Notes under the pieces: generated by a model
The model's database searches: none
What the model was told of the DNA's origin: nothing
What the model saw: only the letters and a program-made list of their open reading frames with translations
Part shown: piece after piece, positions 25,775-37,160 of the stretch
Layout: every line of letters starts with the position of its first letter
Position numbering within the stretch: the stretch's first letter is position 1
Program-made: the position numbers and the translations under genes
DNA from: CAVRGQ01 sp963720785
GTDB taxonomy: Bacteria; Actinomycetota; Acidimicrobiia; IMCC26256; DASPTH01
Assembly: GCA_963720785.1 (NCBI GenBank)
Contig: CAVRGQ010000008.1
Location: 496,001-560,000 of the forward strand
Direction of reading: 5' to 3'
DNA: 64,000 bases

Positions 25775-26626
25775 TCATGGCAGCGCCGGGGGCGTGTAGC
25801 GCAGCACCTTCACGACGTCGAGGCTGTCGAGGTCGACGATCGGACGCAGCTCCGCATCGCGCGCGACCGAACCACCCGCGGTGACGTCGCGGATCACGGT
25901 GCCGATCGGCAGACCGCGCGGGTACGCGTCACCGAAGCCACCGTTCGTGATGGCGACCGAGCCCTTCTTGACCGTTCCCACGAGCGCGGCGTCGGCGTAC
26001 GGCGCGAACTTGAGGTTGGCGCTGTCGCCCTGCCCGAATGCGAGCCCCTTCGGACCGAACTCCGTCTTGTCGACGATCTGCGCGCTCACACCGAACTGCC
26101 GGTCGTCGATGCGTTGCACGATCGCGCTGCCGCGGGTCACGCGGAACACCTTGCCCACCAGCGCGCCGCCGACGACGACGGGCATGTCCTTGGCGATGCC
26201 GTCGTTCGATCCCTTGTCGATGGAGAACGTGCGGTCGAAGCCGCTCCCCTGCCCGGTCACGTTCGCGACGACGCCGTTGTAGTCCTCCACCTGGGGCAGG
26301 TCGAAGAGGTCCTCGAGCTCCTTCACGCGCGCCCGGGCCGCGGCGCCGGCCGCGGCCTGGGTCTTCGCCTGCGCGAGCTCGCGCCGCAGCCGCTGGTTCT
26401 CGCTCTGCAGCTCGCTGGCGCGCCCCAGCCCGTCGAGCCAGTCGGTGACCGGGTTGAAGGCGTCGCTGGAGGCGTCGCGCACCGGCTGGATCACGTCGGC
26501 GGCGGCGCTGCGGGCGGTGTCGATGGTGCCGGAGCCCCGCTCGTCGAACGAGATCAGGGCAAGGGCCGTCAGCACGAGCAGCACGAGGACCACACGGCGG
26601 CGCCGATCAGGCTGGTAGACGACCAC
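25775..26626 (-). CDS. mreC: Rod-shape determining protein MreC
   Basis: A 283-residue protein with a short cytosolic N-terminus, one membrane segment (VVLVLLVLTALALISF), a coiled coil at about residues 68-105 (SELQSENQRLRRELAQAK) and an extracytoplasmic beta-domain (NGVVANVTGQGSGFDRTF, GLAFGQGDSANLKF). MreC links MreB inside to PBP2 outside. It lies 27 nt after mreB. Length and layout are normal. Confidence 0.93.
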   Translation of the reverse strand: MVVYQPDRRRRVVLVLLVLTALALISFDERGSGTIDTARSAAADVIQPVRDASSDAFNPVTDWLDGLGRASELQSENQRLRRELAQAKTQAAAGAAARARVKELEDLFDLPQVEDYNGVVANVTGQGSGFDRTFSIDKGSNDGIAKDMPVVVGGALVGKVFRVTRGSAIVQRIDDRQFGVSAQIVDKTEFGPKGLAFGQGDSANLKFAPYADAALVGTVKKGSVAITNGGFGDAYPRGLPIGTVIRDVTAGGSVARDAELRPIVDLDSLDVVKVLRYTPPALP

Positions 26627-26653
26627 GGTGTTCGTGAGCCCCGCGAGGGGACG

Positions 26654-27691
26654 TCAGTCCTGGGGACCGGTGCTCAGGACCTGCTTCAGCACATCGAAGT
26701 TCTCGAGGCACTGCCCCGAGCCGAGCACCACGGAGTAGAGCGGGTGCTTCGCCCGGTGGACCGGCATGCCGGTCTCGGCCTGGATCGCGTTGTCGATCCC
26801 GATGAGCTGGGAGCCACCCCCGGTGACGACGATGCCCCGCTCCATGATGTCGGCGGCGAGCTCGGGCGGCGTCTTGTCGAGGGTGACCTTGACCGCGTCG
26901 ACGATCGCGGCGGCAGGCTCCTCGACCGCTTCGCGGATCTCGACGGTGCTGAGCACGATCGTCTTGGGGAGACCGGTCACGAGGTCGCGTCCACGCACTT
27001 CCGCGTAGAGCTCCTCTTCGAGCGGCCAGGCGCTGGCGAGTTGCATCTTCACCTCTTCGGCGGTGCGCTCACCGAGCGCGAGCGAGTACTCGCGCTTCAC
27101 GAACTGGATGATCGCCTCGTCGAACTCGTCGCCACCGACGCGGCTCGATTCGCTCACGACGATCCCGCCGAGGGAGATGACCGCGACCTCGGTGGTACCA
27201 CCACCGATGTCGACGATCATGTTGCCCGCAGGTTCGTGCACGGGCAGGCCCGCGCCGATCGCGGCGGCCATCGGCTCCTCGATCACGAGCACCGGCTTGC
27301 GCGCGCCGGCGAACTCGGCCGCCTCCTGCACCGCGCGGCGTTCGACGCCGGTGATGCCCGAAGGGATGCAGATGACCATGCGCGGCTTCGCCCACTTGCG
27401 CTGGTGCACGCGCTGGATGAAGTAGCGCAGCATCTTCTCGCAGATGTCGAAGTCGGCGATGACGCCGTCCTTCAGCGGGCGCACGGCCTCGATGTGGCCG
27501 GGCGTGCGACCGAGCATGCGCTTGGCCTCGGTGCCGACCGCGAGGAGTCGACCATCGCGCGTGTTCATCGCGACGATGGACGGTTCGTCGAGGACGATCC
27601 CACGCCCGCGCACGTACACGAGCGTGTTCGCCGTCCCCAGGTCGACGGCCATGTCGCGACCAACTACGGAGGAAAGCCAGGGCTCGGGCAC
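26654..27691 (-). CDS. mreB: Rod-shape determining protein MreB
   Basis: A 345-residue bacterial actin that positions cell-wall elongation. Actin-fold signatures are clear: DMAVDLGTANTLVYV (phosphate 1), VIADFDICEKMLRYFI, IVDIGGGTTEVAVISLGG (phosphate 2, written across two strands) and GIVVTGGGSQLIG (adenosine). The likely start is the GTG at 27691; the Met at residue 14 is an alternative giving a more usual N-terminus. First gene of mreB-mreC-mreD-PBP2-rodA. Its presence shows a lateral-wall elongation mode of growth. Confidence 0.96.
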   Translation of the reverse strand: MPEPWLSSVVGRDMAVDLGTANTLVYVRGRGIVLDEPSIVAMNTRDGRLLAVGTEAKRMLGRTPGHIEAVRPLKDGVIADFDICEKMLRYFIQRVHQRKWAKPRMVICIPSGITGVERRAVQEAAEFAGARKPVLVIEEPMAAAIGAGLPVHEPAGNMIVDIGGGTTEVAVISLGGIVVSESSRVGGDEFDEAIIQFVKREYSLALGERTAEEVKMQLASAWPLEEELYAEVRGRDLVTGLPKTIVLSTVEIREAVEEPAAAIVDAVKVTLDKTPPELAADIMERGIVVTGGGSQLIGIDNAIQAETGMPVHRAKHPLYSVVLGSGQCLENFDVLKQVLSTGPQD

Positions 27692-27776
27692 GGTGGAAGG
27701 AGTCTCCAGATGTGGCTGGGGTCAACGACAGGGTAGTCGGACCACCCGTCCGTTGCCGCCCGGGCGACTCGGGCCT

Positions 27777-28187
27777 CTACAGGTTGGGGAAGAAGAGCCC
27801 GATCTCGCGCTCGGCCGACTCCGGGCCGTCGGAGCCGTGCACCAGGTTCTCCTGGGTCTCGAGCGCCAGGTCACCACGGATGGTGCCGGGGGCCGACTCA
27901 CGGGGATTCGTGGCGCCCATGAGGTTGCGCACGGTCTTCCACGTGTCGGGACCGCCCTCCACCACCATGGCCACGAGCGGGCCGCGGGTGATGAACGCCA
28001 CCAGCTCGCCGAAGAACGGCTTCTCGCGGTGCTCGTCGTAGTGCTGACCGGCGAGCTCGGCGTCGATGGTGCGCAGATCCATGGCCGCGATGGTGAGGCC
28101 CTTGCGCTCGAGGCGGGCGACGATCTCACCGACGAGGCGACGCTCGACGGCGTCGGGCTTGCAGAGGACGAGGGTTCGGGTGCTCAT
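27777..28187 (-). CDS. ndk: Nucleoside diphosphate kinase
   Basis: A 136-residue enzyme that equalises nucleoside triphosphate pools through a phosphohistidine. It opens with TLVLCKPDAVERRLVGEI, and the catalytic His lies in NLVHGSDGPESAEREI, the signature of the family. NLMGATNP forms the nucleotide loop. Size is standard. It lies between mreB and folC-VOC on the same strand; the 85-bp gap before mreB holds no gene. Confidence 0.97.
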   Translation of the reverse strand: MSTRTLVLCKPDAVERRLVGEIVARLERKGLTIAAMDLRTIDAELAGQHYDEHREKPFFGELVAFITRGPLVAMVVEGGPDTWKTVRNLMGATNPRESAPGTIRGDLALETQENLVHGSDGPESAEREIGLFFPNL

Positions 28188-28239
28188 GGCCGATGGAGGC
28201 TAGTGGGCCCCCGAAAGGATCACGACACCGGCCGTCGCA

Positions 28240-28647
28240 TCAGACGGGCGCGCACTCCTCGAGCTCCATGCCGTCGACGTCACGGAAGAAGAGGGAGTGG
28301 GTGTCGCCGCCGAGCACCTGGATGTCGCCGACGTCGGCCCCGGCCTCCACGAGACGCTCACGCACCGTCTCGAGCGTGGCGACATCGGGAACCGCGATGC
28401 CGAAGTGGTCGATCGCACCGCGCGCACCGATGCGGCGCTGCTCGCCGATCATCGCCTCGGCGGGCACCTCGAACACGTTGAGCGCGGCGCCGCCGCCGAG
28501 GTCGAGGATGAACATGCGCGGGTGGTCGCCCTCGGCCTCCATCGAGAAGGTGACCTCGGCGCCGAACACGCGGCCGTACCACTCCGCGAAGCGGTCGAGG
28601 TCGGTCGTGAGCGTCGCGACGTGGTTGAAGCCCGAGGTGATCGCCAT
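28240..28647 (-). CDS. VOC (glyoxalase/bleomycin-resistance) superfamily protein
   Basis: A 135-residue protein with two beta-alpha-beta-beta-beta modules. FNHVATLTTDLDRFAEWYGRVFG starts the first module, and IDHFGIAVPDVATLETVRERL the second. Candidate metal ligands are the two His at the module starts and Glu in DGMELEECAP. The family includes methylmalonyl-CoA epimerases, dioxygenases and glyoxalases. Nothing nearby fixes the substrate. It follows folC by 28 nt and may be co-transcribed. Confidence 0.75.
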   Translation of the reverse strand: MAITSGFNHVATLTTDLDRFAEWYGRVFGAEVTFSMEAEGDHPRMFILDLGGGAALNVFEVPAEAMIGEQRRIGARGAIDHFGIAVPDVATLETVRERLVEAGADVGDIQVLGGDTHSLFFRDVDGMELEECAPV

Positions 28648-28675
28648 CGGGTGCTCCCCTCTCAGTGGCCGGCCG

Positions 28676-30018
28676 TCAGGACACGAGCATCGCGCGCGCG
28701 GGACTCACGACGTAGAGCGATCCCGTGACGATCACCTGCTCGTCTTCCTCGCTGCTGTCGATCGCGTGTTGCACCGCGGCGCGCACGTCGTCGATCACCT
28801 CGATGCGCGCCGGGTCCATGCCCAGCTCGATCGCGGCGCGCGCGACGTCGTCGGGCGCCATGCCCCGAGGGCTGTCGGGTCGGCAGCACACGAGCTGCGC
28901 CGCACCGATCGCGCCGAGCGCTTCGAGCATCTCGTGCGGTTCCTTCTCGCGCATGAGCCCCACCACGAACGTGCGCGGCGAGTCGGCGAACTCCTCCGCG
29001 AGCGCGAGGCGCAACGCGTGCGCGCCGGCGACGTTCTTCACGCCGTCGAGCAGCACGAGCGGCTGGTGGTGCACCACCTCGAGGCGGCCCGGTGTCTGCA
29101 CCGAGGCGAACGCCTCGGCGACCAGGCCCTCCTCCAGCGGACGGCCCAGGAAGCACTCGACCGCGGTGAGCGCGCACACGGCGTTGTCGGCCTGGTGCGC
29201 GCCGTGGAGCCCCAGGAAGACCTCGTGGTACGTGGCGCCGGGGGTGTAGAGGTCGAGGATGCGTCCGCGGTGGGCCAGCGTGTTGCCCCGCACCCCGAAG
29301 TCGAACCCACGGGTGACGACCCGCTCCGCGCCCCGGTCCAGGAAGGGCTGGGCGAGGGCGGGGTCGGTCTCACCGAGCACGAGCGTGGCGCCCGGTTCCA
29401 CGATCCCGGCCTTCTCCTCGGCGATGTCGAGCAGGGTGGGGCCGATGTACTCGGCATGGTCGAGGCTCACGTTGGTGACCACCGCCACCTGCCCGTCGAC
29501 CACGTTGGTGGCGTCGCCCCGGCCGCCGAGGCCCACCTCCACCACCGCGACGTCGGCGGCGACGTCTCCGAACCAGAGGAGCGCGGCGGCAGTGAGGATC
29601 TCGAAGTAGCTGGGCGCGTCGGGCAGGAGATCCTCCACCAGCGCGACCTGCACGAGCAGGTCGTCGAGGGTGGCGTCGTCGACGGGCTCGCCGTCGCGGC
29701 ACATGCGCTCGTTGACGCGCTGCAGGTGCGGGCTGGTGTACGAACCGACGGTGAGGCCGGTGGCGGTGAGCAACGCGGTCGTCATGCGCGCCACCGAGGT
29801 CTTGCCGTTGGTGCCGGTGAGGTGGATCGCCGGGTACTCGAGCTCCGGGGAACCGAGCAGCTCCATCAGCGGGCGCTGGCGTTCCACCGCGAGCAGGCGG
29901 CCGCCCACTCCCCCGCGATTCGGGCCCGCGCGGGGACACCCACGCCGGTCTCCAGGTTGACGTGCGCGTCGAGCCAGGCGCGCGCTTCTCGCGCGTCCAG
30001 CCCGCGAGCGCCGGTCAC
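28676..30018 (-). CDS. folC: Folylpolyglutamate/dihydrofolate synthase, frameshifted
   Basis: Starting at the GTG at 30018, which overlaps the valS stop (GTGA), the frame reads ARAWLDAHVNLETGVG as in FolC N-termini. It then breaks in the C-run at 29910-29914. Adding one base restores RIAGGVGGRLLAVERQRPL and the rest, giving about 447 aa. The ATPase loop HLTGTNGKTSVARM and the SPHLQRVNERM, LGGRGDATNV and SLDHAEYIG motifs are all present. The enzyme adds glutamate to folates, and in many bacteria also makes dihydrofolate. A homopolymer indel in an otherwise intact essential gene points to assembly error. Confidence 0.88.
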
Positions 30019-32607
30019 TCTTCGTCCGGCGGCGCGAGCTCGACCTCGACCACGAGCTCGTCAGCCTCGACCAGCTCGGGCGCGCCGAGCAGGCGGCCGG
30101 CGTCGCGCACGTCGTCGAGGGCCTGTTCGAGCGCGCGCAGCTTTGCCGCGGGCGCCCGGACCGTCACGCTCGTGACGTCGGTGCGCATCGACCGCTTCGC
30201 CGAGCTCTTGGCCTTGCGCAGCTCACCGAGCACCGTCGCGGCGACCGGGTACACCTCGAGGTCGGCGTCGGCGAACGCGTCGAGATCGGCAGCGACCGGC
30301 CACGCGGTGCGGTGCACCGAACCCTCCTGCCACCAACTCCACACCTCTTCGGTGACGAACGGGAGGTGCGGGGCGAACAAGCGCAGCAGCGTGTGCAGCG
30401 CGGTCGCGAGTGCAGTCTGCGCGGAACGCGCGCCTTCCTGGTCGGCGTCGTCGTTGCCGTAGGCGCGCTGCTTCACGAGTTCGAGGTAGTCGTCGCAGAA
30501 GCCCCAGAAGAAGCGCTCGGTGTTCTCCAGCGCGCGGGCGTAGTCGTAGCCGTCGAACGCGGTGGTGGCGTCGACCACCAGCACCCGCAGCGACGCGAGC
30601 ATCGACCGGTCGATCGGCGCGGTGACCGCGCGCACGTCGGGGGCACCCGGCGGGCCGTCGCCCATCACGCCGAACGCGAACTTCGACGCGTTGAGGATCT
30701 TGATGGCGAGACGGCGACCCACCTTCATCTGGCCTTCGTCGACCGCGGTGTCGACGCCGGGACGGCCGCTCGCCGCCCAGTAGCGGATCGCGTCGGCGCC
30801 GAACTGGCGGATGGGCTCCATCGGCGTGACGACGTTGCCCTTGCTCTTCGACATCTTCTTGCGGTCGGGGTCGAGCACCCAGCCGGAGATGGCCGCGTCG
30901 GTCCACGGCAGCGCGTCGAACTCGAAGTGCGCGCGCACGATCGTGGAGAACAACCACGTGCGGATGATCTCGAAGGCCTGCGGGCGCAGGTCCATCGGGA
31001 AGCACGCGAGCGAAGAGGTCGGGGTCGTCCTCCCAGCCCGCGGCGATCTCGGGGGTGAGCGACGACGTGGCCCAGGTGTCCATCACGTCGGGGTCGGCGA
31101 CGAAGCCGCCCGGCACACCACGTTGGTCCTCGGTGTAGCCGGGGGGCACGTCGCTGGTGGGGTCGATCGGCAGGACGTCCTCGCTCGGCACGAGCGGCTT
31201 CGCGTAGTCGATCTCGCCCGCCTCGGTGAGCGGGTACCACAACGGGAACGGCACACCGAAGTAGCGCTGACGGCTGATGAGCCAGTCGGAGTTGAGGCCC
31301 TCGACCCAGCTCTCGTAGCGGTGACGCATGTCCGCGGGGTGCCACTGCAGTTCGCGGCCGCGTGCGAGGAACGCCTCGCGCAGGTGCGCGTCCTTGCCGC
31401 CGTTGCGGATGTACCACTGACGCGACGACACGATCTCGAGCGGGCGGTCGCCCTTCTCGTAGAACTTCACCGGGTGGGTGATCGGCTTCACGTCGCCGAG
31501 CAACTCGCCCGACTCCGTGAGCAGCTCCACGATGCGCGCCTGCGCCTGCTTCGCGGTCTTGCCCGCCAGCTCCGCGTAGGCGGCGTCGGCGCCGGGCGCC
31601 GCGCTGCCCCACTCGGGTGGTTCGGGCAGCAGGCGGCCGTCGCGACCGATCGCGGTACGCGTGGGCAGCTGCAGCTCGCGCCACCACACCACGTCGGTGG
31701 TGTCGCCGAAGGTGCAGATCATCGCGATGCCGGACCCCTTCTCCGGATCCGCGAGCGGGTGCGCGAGCACCGGCACCTGCACGCCGAACAGCGGCGTGCT
31801 GACGTTGTGGCCGAAGCGCGGCTGGTAGCGCTCGTCGTCGGGGTGCGCGACCAGCGCGACGCACGCGGGCAGCAACTCGGGCCGGGTGGTCTCGATGACG
31901 AGGTCGTCCTGGCCGTCGGTGCCGCCGAAGCGCAACGAGTGGTACGCACCCGGCAGCTCGCGGTCCTCGAGCTCCGCCTGCGACACGGCCATGCGGAAGT
32001 CGACGTCCCACAGCGTGGGCGCCTCCGACTGGTAGGCCTCGTCGCGCGCCAGCATGCGCAGGAACGCGCGCTGCGACGCACGGCGCGCCCGCGTGCCGAT
32101 GGTGGTGTAGGTCATCGCCCAGTCGACCGAGAGGCCGAGCGTGCGCCACAGCTCCTCGAACTTCTGCTCGTCGTCGACGACGAGCCGGTCGCACAGCTCC
32201 ACGAAGTTGCCACGGGAGATCGGGATCTCGTGCTTCCCCGGCTTCTCCGGCGGCAGGAACTCCGGGTCGTAGGGAAGTGTGGGGTCGCACCGGACCCCGA
32301 AGAAGTTCTGCACCCGGCGCTCGGTGGGCACGCCGTTGTCGTCCCACCCCATCGGGTAGAAGACCTCACGGCCGCGCATGCGCTGGTAGCGGGCGATCGT
32401 GTCGGTGTGCGTGTAGGAGAACACGTGGCCGACGTGCAGCGACCCGCTGACCGTGGGCGGCGGCGTGTCGATCGAGTAGACGTCTTCCCGGGTACGGGTC
32501 CGGTCGAACCGGTACGTCCCCTCGGCGTCCCAGTGGGCCGCCCACTTGTCCTCGAGCCCCTCGAGGCTCGGCTTCTCCGGGGCCCTGGAATTGGGGGTGG
32601 CTGTCAT
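30015..32607 (-). CDS. valS: Valyl-tRNA synthetase, frameshifted
   Basis: From the ATG at 32607 the protein reads normally to DPDLFARV and then shifts at about 31002; removing one base gives VFPMDLRPQAFEIIRTW and a full 863-residue enzyme. The HIGH-type motif is GSLHVGHVF and the KMSKS loop is intact (KKMSKSKGN). It is the type with MGWDDNGVPTERR after the first motif, rather than the GTDHAG type of E. coli. No long C-terminal coiled coil is evident beyond KLRALEQALDDV. valS cannot be dispensable, so the frameshift is almost surely a sequence error. It overlaps folC by 4 nt. Confidence 0.9.
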
Positions 32608-32651
32608 TGGTCCCGCTCGCGCTCGTCGTTCCCGCACATGGACGGGCCAGT

Positions 32652-33686
32652 CTACGGAAGCGCGGGCAGCTCTTCGATCCGCAGTTCCTGGCGCTCGATC
32701 TCGGCGCGGATCATCGAGCGGAGGGCGAGCCACAGGGCGATGTTGGCGATCAGGCCGGTGACGCCGGCGAGCTCCTGGCTGGCGAACTCGAACACCTGCG
32801 TCACGAAGATCTGCACCAGTACGCCGCGCTCGAACCAGCGGTAGGCCGCCAGCCGGTCGCGGCGGATCAGGAAGAGGCCGACCACCGTGAGCAGCCCCGA
32901 CACGCCGCTCGAGATCGTGTAGGCCCACTCGGTGAAGCCGTGGATCTGGTCGTCGCCGAGCGCCAGGAGGAGCGAGGTCACCACCGCGCCGACGCCGAGG
33001 ATCCCGAACAACCACGTGACCGAGACGACGAACCAGTGGTGCTCGGCGATGCCGAGATACCGCGCCCGCACCTCGGCCCCCCACCGCGACCAGAACCCGG
33101 GTGCGGGGTCGGGGAGGTTGGGCGCGTCCACCAGGAGCGAGCGCACCTGCTGCGCCAGCGGAGTGGTCGCCCCGGTCTCGTCGAGCAGGGCAACCGCCGC
33201 GTTGCGCTTCGGCTCGGCGAGCTCCCCCAGCGCCGCGGCCTTGAGCGCTTCCAGCCCGTTGAGCACCGCTTCGTCGGGCCCGAACGCACGCCGCTCGATG
33301 GTGCGGAACACCAGGTACATCGCGATGAACACCATGTAGATCAACGCGATGGTCGGCTTGAAGAAGTAGTTGACGTCGCGGGTGATGAACTTCCCGAGCT
33401 CGTCGATGAACCAACCGAAGCCGCAGCCGCCGATGAAGGCGATGAACGTGCGGTTGTTCGGCGCCAGGAACGACAGCGCGAAGACGATCGCGATCGCCAT
33501 CATCGACGCGCCCCAGATCGCGTGCGAGATGTGCAGCGTGCCGTTGCCGAGCTGCGGGTATCCGGTGATGATCAGGAACACCCGGTTCCCGAGGACCGAC
33601 CCGACCGCGCAGACCAGGAAGATGTCGAGGCGACGGCCGAGATCCGCGCTGCGCAGTGCGAATCGCGGCAGGTGGGGGGCGGTCAC
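32652..33686 (-). CDS. Multi-pass membrane protein with an LHxxHA-DE motif
   Basis: I do not recognise a named family. The 344-residue protein has about seven hydrophobic segments and a soluble charged insert (about residues 135-205). Residues 51-96 carry LHISHAIWG and, 40 residues after His55, the pair Asp95-Glu96 in GFGWFIDELGKF. The 240-residue protein at 54311 has the same pattern with identical spacing. These His and acidic residues lie at membrane edges and could bind a metal or protons. The gene sits between clpX and valS on the same strand, 30 nt after clpX and 44 nt before valS. Neither neighbour suggests a role. Confidence 0.75.
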   Translation of the reverse strand: MTAPHLPRFALRSADLGRRLDIFLVCAVGSVLGNRVFLIITGYPQLGNGTLHISHAIWGASMMAIAIVFALSFLAPNNRTFIAFIGGCGFGWFIDELGKFITRDVNYFFKPTIALIYMVFIAMYLVFRTIERRAFGPDEAVLNGLEALKAAALGELAEPKRNAAVALLDETGATTPLAQQVRSLLVDAPNLPDPAPGFWSRWGAEVRARYLGIAEHHWFVVSVTWLFGILGVGAVVTSLLLALGDDQIHGFTEWAYTISSGVSGLLTVVGLFLIRRDRLAAYRWFERGVLVQIFVTQVFEFASQELAGVTGLIANIALWLALRSMIRAEIERQELRIEELPALP

Positions 33687-33716
33687 CGGCGCGAGCCTAA
33701 ACCGGCTCGCGAAACG

Positions 33717-34970
<1,254 letters not shown>

Positions 34971-35028
34971 GACGCCCCCCTCCTCCTGCGCTCAGCGCTG
35001 CTCTGTGCCCGAACCTGCGACCGGCAGG

Positions 35029-35667
35029 TCAGCTCACGCCGGCCGGCACGCCGACGGCCGCGAGATCGCGGTTGGTGATCACCTCGTCGACGATGCCGTA
35101 TTCCTTGGCCTCGTTGGCGCCCATGATGAAGTCACGGTCGGTGTCGTCCGCGACCTTCTCGACGCTCTGGCCGGTGTGGTACGCCAGGATCCCGTCGAGC
35201 GACTCGCGCATGCGGACGATCTCCTTGGCCTGGATCTCGATGTCGACCGCCTGACCCGACGCGCCACCGTGCGGCTGGTGGATGAGCACGCGCGAGTGCG
35301 GGAGGATGAACCGCTTCCCGGGCGCACCCGAGGCGAGGATCACCGCGGCGGCCGAGGCGGCCTGCCCGAGGCAGATCGTGCCCACCTCGCACTTCACGAA
35401 CTGCATCGTGTCGTAGATCGCGAACAGCCCGGTGATCTCGCCACCCGGGGAGTTGATGTAGATCGAGATGTCCTTGTCGGGATCCTCGCTCTCCAGGTGG
35501 AGGAGCTGCGCGATCACGATGTTGGCGACGACGTCGTCGATGGGGGTGCCGAGGAAGATGATGCGGTCACCCAGCAGACGGTCGAAGACGCTCTTGCGGT
35601 CGGGGCCACGCGCCGTCTGGAGGTCGACGGTGGGCATGTAGAACGCGTTGCGGATGGGCTCGATCAC
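35029..35667 (-). CDS. clpP: ATP-dependent Clp protease proteolytic subunit
   Basis: A 212-residue serine peptidase. I use the GTG at 35667, which overlaps the tig stop (GTGA). INSPGGEITGLFAIYD is the family hallmark. The catalytic Ser lies in QAASAAAVILASG, His in LPHSRVLIHQPHGG and Asp in DTDRDFIMGANEAKEYG. Actinobacteria often carry two clpP genes in tandem, but only one is present here, between tig and clpX. It forms the tetradecameric chamber with ClpX. Confidence 0.96.
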   Translation of the reverse strand: MIEPIRNAFYMPTVDLQTARGPDRKSVFDRLLGDRIIFLGTPIDDVVANIVIAQLLHLESEDPDKDISIYINSPGGEITGLFAIYDTMQFVKCEVGTICLGQAASAAAVILASGAPGKRFILPHSRVLIHQPHGGASGQAVDIEIQAKEIVRMRESLDGILAYHTGQSVEKVADDTDRDFIMGANEAKEYGIVDEVITNRDLAAVGVPAGVS

Positions 35668-37055
35668 GACTCGGGCTCCTCTTCGGATTCGTCTGTTGCC
35701 GCTTCGGCATCGTCGGGGGTGGGCGGCTCGGGCAAGGTGAGGTCGACCGGGTTGCCGTTCGCGTCGACCACTTCGGCGTGGTCCACGAGGAACTGCAGGG
35801 CCTTCGACCGTGCGATGTCCGAGCGTACCGCCTCCAGAACACCGCGCCGTTCGAGATCCTTCCGAACCTCCGCGGGCTTCTCGTCGAAGCGCTCGGCCAC
35901 CCGCTCGATCTCGGCGGTCAGCTCGTCGTCGGTGGCCTCGATCTGCTCCTGGACGATGACCGCCCGGAGTGCGAGGTCGGCGCGCACGGCCTCCTTGGCC
36001 GATTCGCGGAGGGTGTCGACGAACTCCTGCTGGTCCTGGCCGGTCATGGCCAGGTACTGCGGGATCGTCAGACCCTTCATCTGCTCCTCGAGGCGGTGCG
36101 CCATGTCGTGCAGGCGGCGCTCCATCTCCTGGTTGACGAGGGAGTCGGGGAGCTCGATCGACACCAGGCCCGCGGCCTCGTTGAAGATCTTCTCGCGCAC
36201 CTGCACGCCCGCCTGCACCTTGCCGTAGAGGTCGAGGCGGGTGCGGATGTCGTCCTGCAGGGCTTCGATCGTGTCGAACTCGCTGACCTCGCCCACCCAC
36301 TCGTCGGTGAGCTCGGGGAGCACCTTCTTCTTGGTCTCCTTCACGAGGACCCGGAAGGAGACGGCCTCGCCGGCCTGCTCGCCGAAGCGCTCGGGCAGCT
36401 CGTCGTCGAAGAGGAGGATGTCGCCGCTCTTCTTGCCGCGCAGCTCCTCGTCGAGCTTGTCGGTGACGATGGCCGAACCGACGTTGTAGAGGTAGTCGGT
36501 GGCGCTCAGGCCCTCGACGTCCTCACCGGCGATGGAGCCGGTGATGTCGATCTCGGCGTAGTCGCCGTCGGTGAGGGGCTGGTCGGAGTCGGCGAGGTCG
36601 GCGAAGCGGTCGCGCAGCTGGTCGATCTGCTCGGCGACGACCTCGTCGGTGATCTCGGGGAGGTCGACCTCGACGCGGAGCTTGTCGTGGCCCTCGACGT
36701 CGACGACCGGGCGGACCTCGACGACGGCGTCGAACTCGACGTCGCCCTCCTCCTCACCGGCCGTGATCTCGATCTCGGGCGGTGCGATGACGTCGACGTC
36801 CTCCATGACGACGGCCTCGGAGTAGTACTCCGGGAGCGCGTCGCGCAGGGCCTGGTCGCGGGCGACCTCGGTGCCGAAACGGCTCTCGAGGAGGCGCCGC
36901 GGTGCCTTGCCGGGGCGGAAGCCGGGGATCTTGACCTCGTGGGCGAGCTTGCGGAACGCGGCGTCGATGGCCCGCTCGAAATCAGCGGCGGGGATTGCGA
37001 CGTGCAGGCGGACCTTGTTGCCCTCGAGCGGTTCGACGGTGGTGGTGAGAGACAT
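35664..37055 (-). CDS. tig: Trigger factor
   Basis: A 463-residue ribosome-bound chaperone. The N-terminal ribosome-binding domain contains KIPGFRPGKAPRR, the signature loop for L23. The central FKBP-type prolyl isomerase domain (about residues 150-240) starts GDYAEIDITGS, and the C-terminal helical arms follow. The tail is acidic (DDAEAATDESEEEPES). I choose the ATG at 37055; a GTG at 37067 adds four residues. TAGAGT, ten bases upstream of the ATG, may be a -10 box giving a nearly leaderless mRNA. It overlaps clpP by 4 nt. Confidence 0.94.
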   Translation of the reverse strand: MSLTTTVEPLEGNKVRLHVAIPAADFERAIDAAFRKLAHEVKIPGFRPGKAPRRLLESRFGTEVARDQALRDALPEYYSEAVVMEDVDVIAPPEIEITAGEEEGDVEFDAVVEVRPVVDVEGHDKLRVEVDLPEITDEVVAEQIDQLRDRFADLADSDQPLTDGDYAEIDITGSIAGEDVEGLSATDYLYNVGSAIVTDKLDEELRGKKSGDILLFDDELPERFGEQAGEAVSFRVLVKETKKKVLPELTDEWVGEVSEFDTIEALQDDIRTRLDLYGKVQAGVQVREKIFNEAAGLVSIELPDSLVNQEMERRLHDMAHRLEEQMKGLTIPQYLAMTGQDQQEFVDTLRESAKEAVRADLALRAVIVQEQIEATDDELTAEIERVAERFDEKPAEVRKDLERRGVLEAVRSDIARSKALQFLVDHAEVVDANGNPVDLTLPEPPTPDDAEAATDESEEEPES

Positions 37056-37075
37056 GGGGTCGCTCACTCTACTTG

Positions 37076-37096
37076 CCGGCCTCGCTCCGCTCGGCT
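37076..37096. repeat. Copy 1 of a 21-bp intergenic repeat (upstream of tig)
   Basis: The word CCGGCCTCGCTCCGCTCGGC plus T occurs here and again, identically, at 37645-37665. A broken third copy lies at about 37116-37130 (CCGGCCTCGCTCCCGCTCG). Read on the gene strand, it contains GGAGCGAGG, a purine-rich run that could serve ribosome binding. This copy lies 20 nt upstream of the tig start. Confidence 0.6.
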
Positions 37097-37160
37097 CCCT
37101 GGCCGCCGTTCCGGCCTCGCTCCCGCTCGTCTCCCCTGGCGGGCGGAGCCGGGGGGCGGC

